Below, one piece after another: positions 5,850 through 5,871 of a stretch of 5,871 nt of DNA. The stretch is from NCBI GenBank assembly GCA_947174725.1, contig CAMWKA010000131.1, forward strand, positions 1 through 5,871, read 5' to 3'. The stretch comes from an uncultured Lachnospiraceae bacterium. Its GTDB lineage: Bacteria; Bacillota; Clostridia; Lachnospirales; Lachnospiraceae. The notes under the pieces are model-generated. The model made no database searches and was not told the origin of the DNA. It was given only the letters and a program-made list of their open reading frames with translations. The position numbers were made by a program, and so were the translations under genes. Position 1 is the first letter of the stretch, and every line of letters begins with the position of its first letter.

Positions 5850-5871
5850 GCACGATTGCCAAAAACTGTAT

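Noticed and set aside
5701..5871. Minus-strand open frame entering from the right edge and stopping at 5701-5703, as a possible end of an upstream gene
   Set aside because: All three minus frames are open for some distance here, the translation looks like low-complexity non-coding sequence, and it would run through the hairpin, T-run and promoter.
5812..5871. Start of a small divergent gene on the plus strand (ATG at 5812 or 5821, open to the edge)
   Set aside because: There is no ribosome binding site, and the first residues are simply the translated repeat units. It cannot be judged without sequence to the right.
1..5871. tRNA, rRNA, CRISPR array, insertion sequence or riboswitch
   Set aside because: No cloverleaf, array of repeats, transposase or long structured leader is visible; coding sequence fills nearly all of the window.

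Overview
The window is a tightly packed chemosensory/two-component operon. Every gene is on the minus strand, so transcription runs from right to left. The organism looks like an anaerobic Firmicute of the Clostridia, possibly Lachnospiraceae. This is inferred from strong AGGAGG-type ribosome binding sites, a sigma-A type promoter with an extended -10, moderate base composition and the style of the proteins; no taxonomic marker gene is present.

Layout in order of transcription: (1) about 5700-5871 is a non-coding leader with an 11-bp-arm inverted repeat, a possible small terminator for an unseen upstream gene, and a good promoter at 5711-5739. (2) A soluble PAS histidine kinase (4233-5666) ends in an HPt-like helical segment that lacks the phospho-accepting histidine. 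(3) A response regulator (3164-4225) joins a receiver, a coiled coil and an HD-GYP-type domain in which several metal ligands are replaced. (4) cheR methyltransferase (2285-3100). (5) cheB methylesterase (1253-2281). (6) A stand-alone CheY-type receiver (847-1239). (7) The first 266 codons of cheA (1-800), which runs off the left edge. Gaps between genes are 3 to about 60 bases. Several ribosome binding sites lie in the last codons of the preceding gene, which suggests translational coupling. No stretch over 300 bases lacks a gene.

How the parts probably work together: CheA, receiving signals through chemoreceptors and CheW that are not in the window, would phosphorylate the CheY-like protein and CheB. 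CheR and CheB would set receptor methylation for adaptation. The kinase and the HD-GYP-like regulator at the head of the operon add a second input from a cytoplasmic PAS sensor. They probably form a pair, because they are adjacent and apparently coupled. The core chemotaxis proteins look fully active by motif. The two leading proteins are the unusual part: the kinase has an altered H-box and a pseudo-HPt tail, and the regulator has an HD-GYP domain unlikely to hydrolyse cyclic di-GMP. This makes the leading pair look like a signalling or scaffolding module attached to the chemosensory core.
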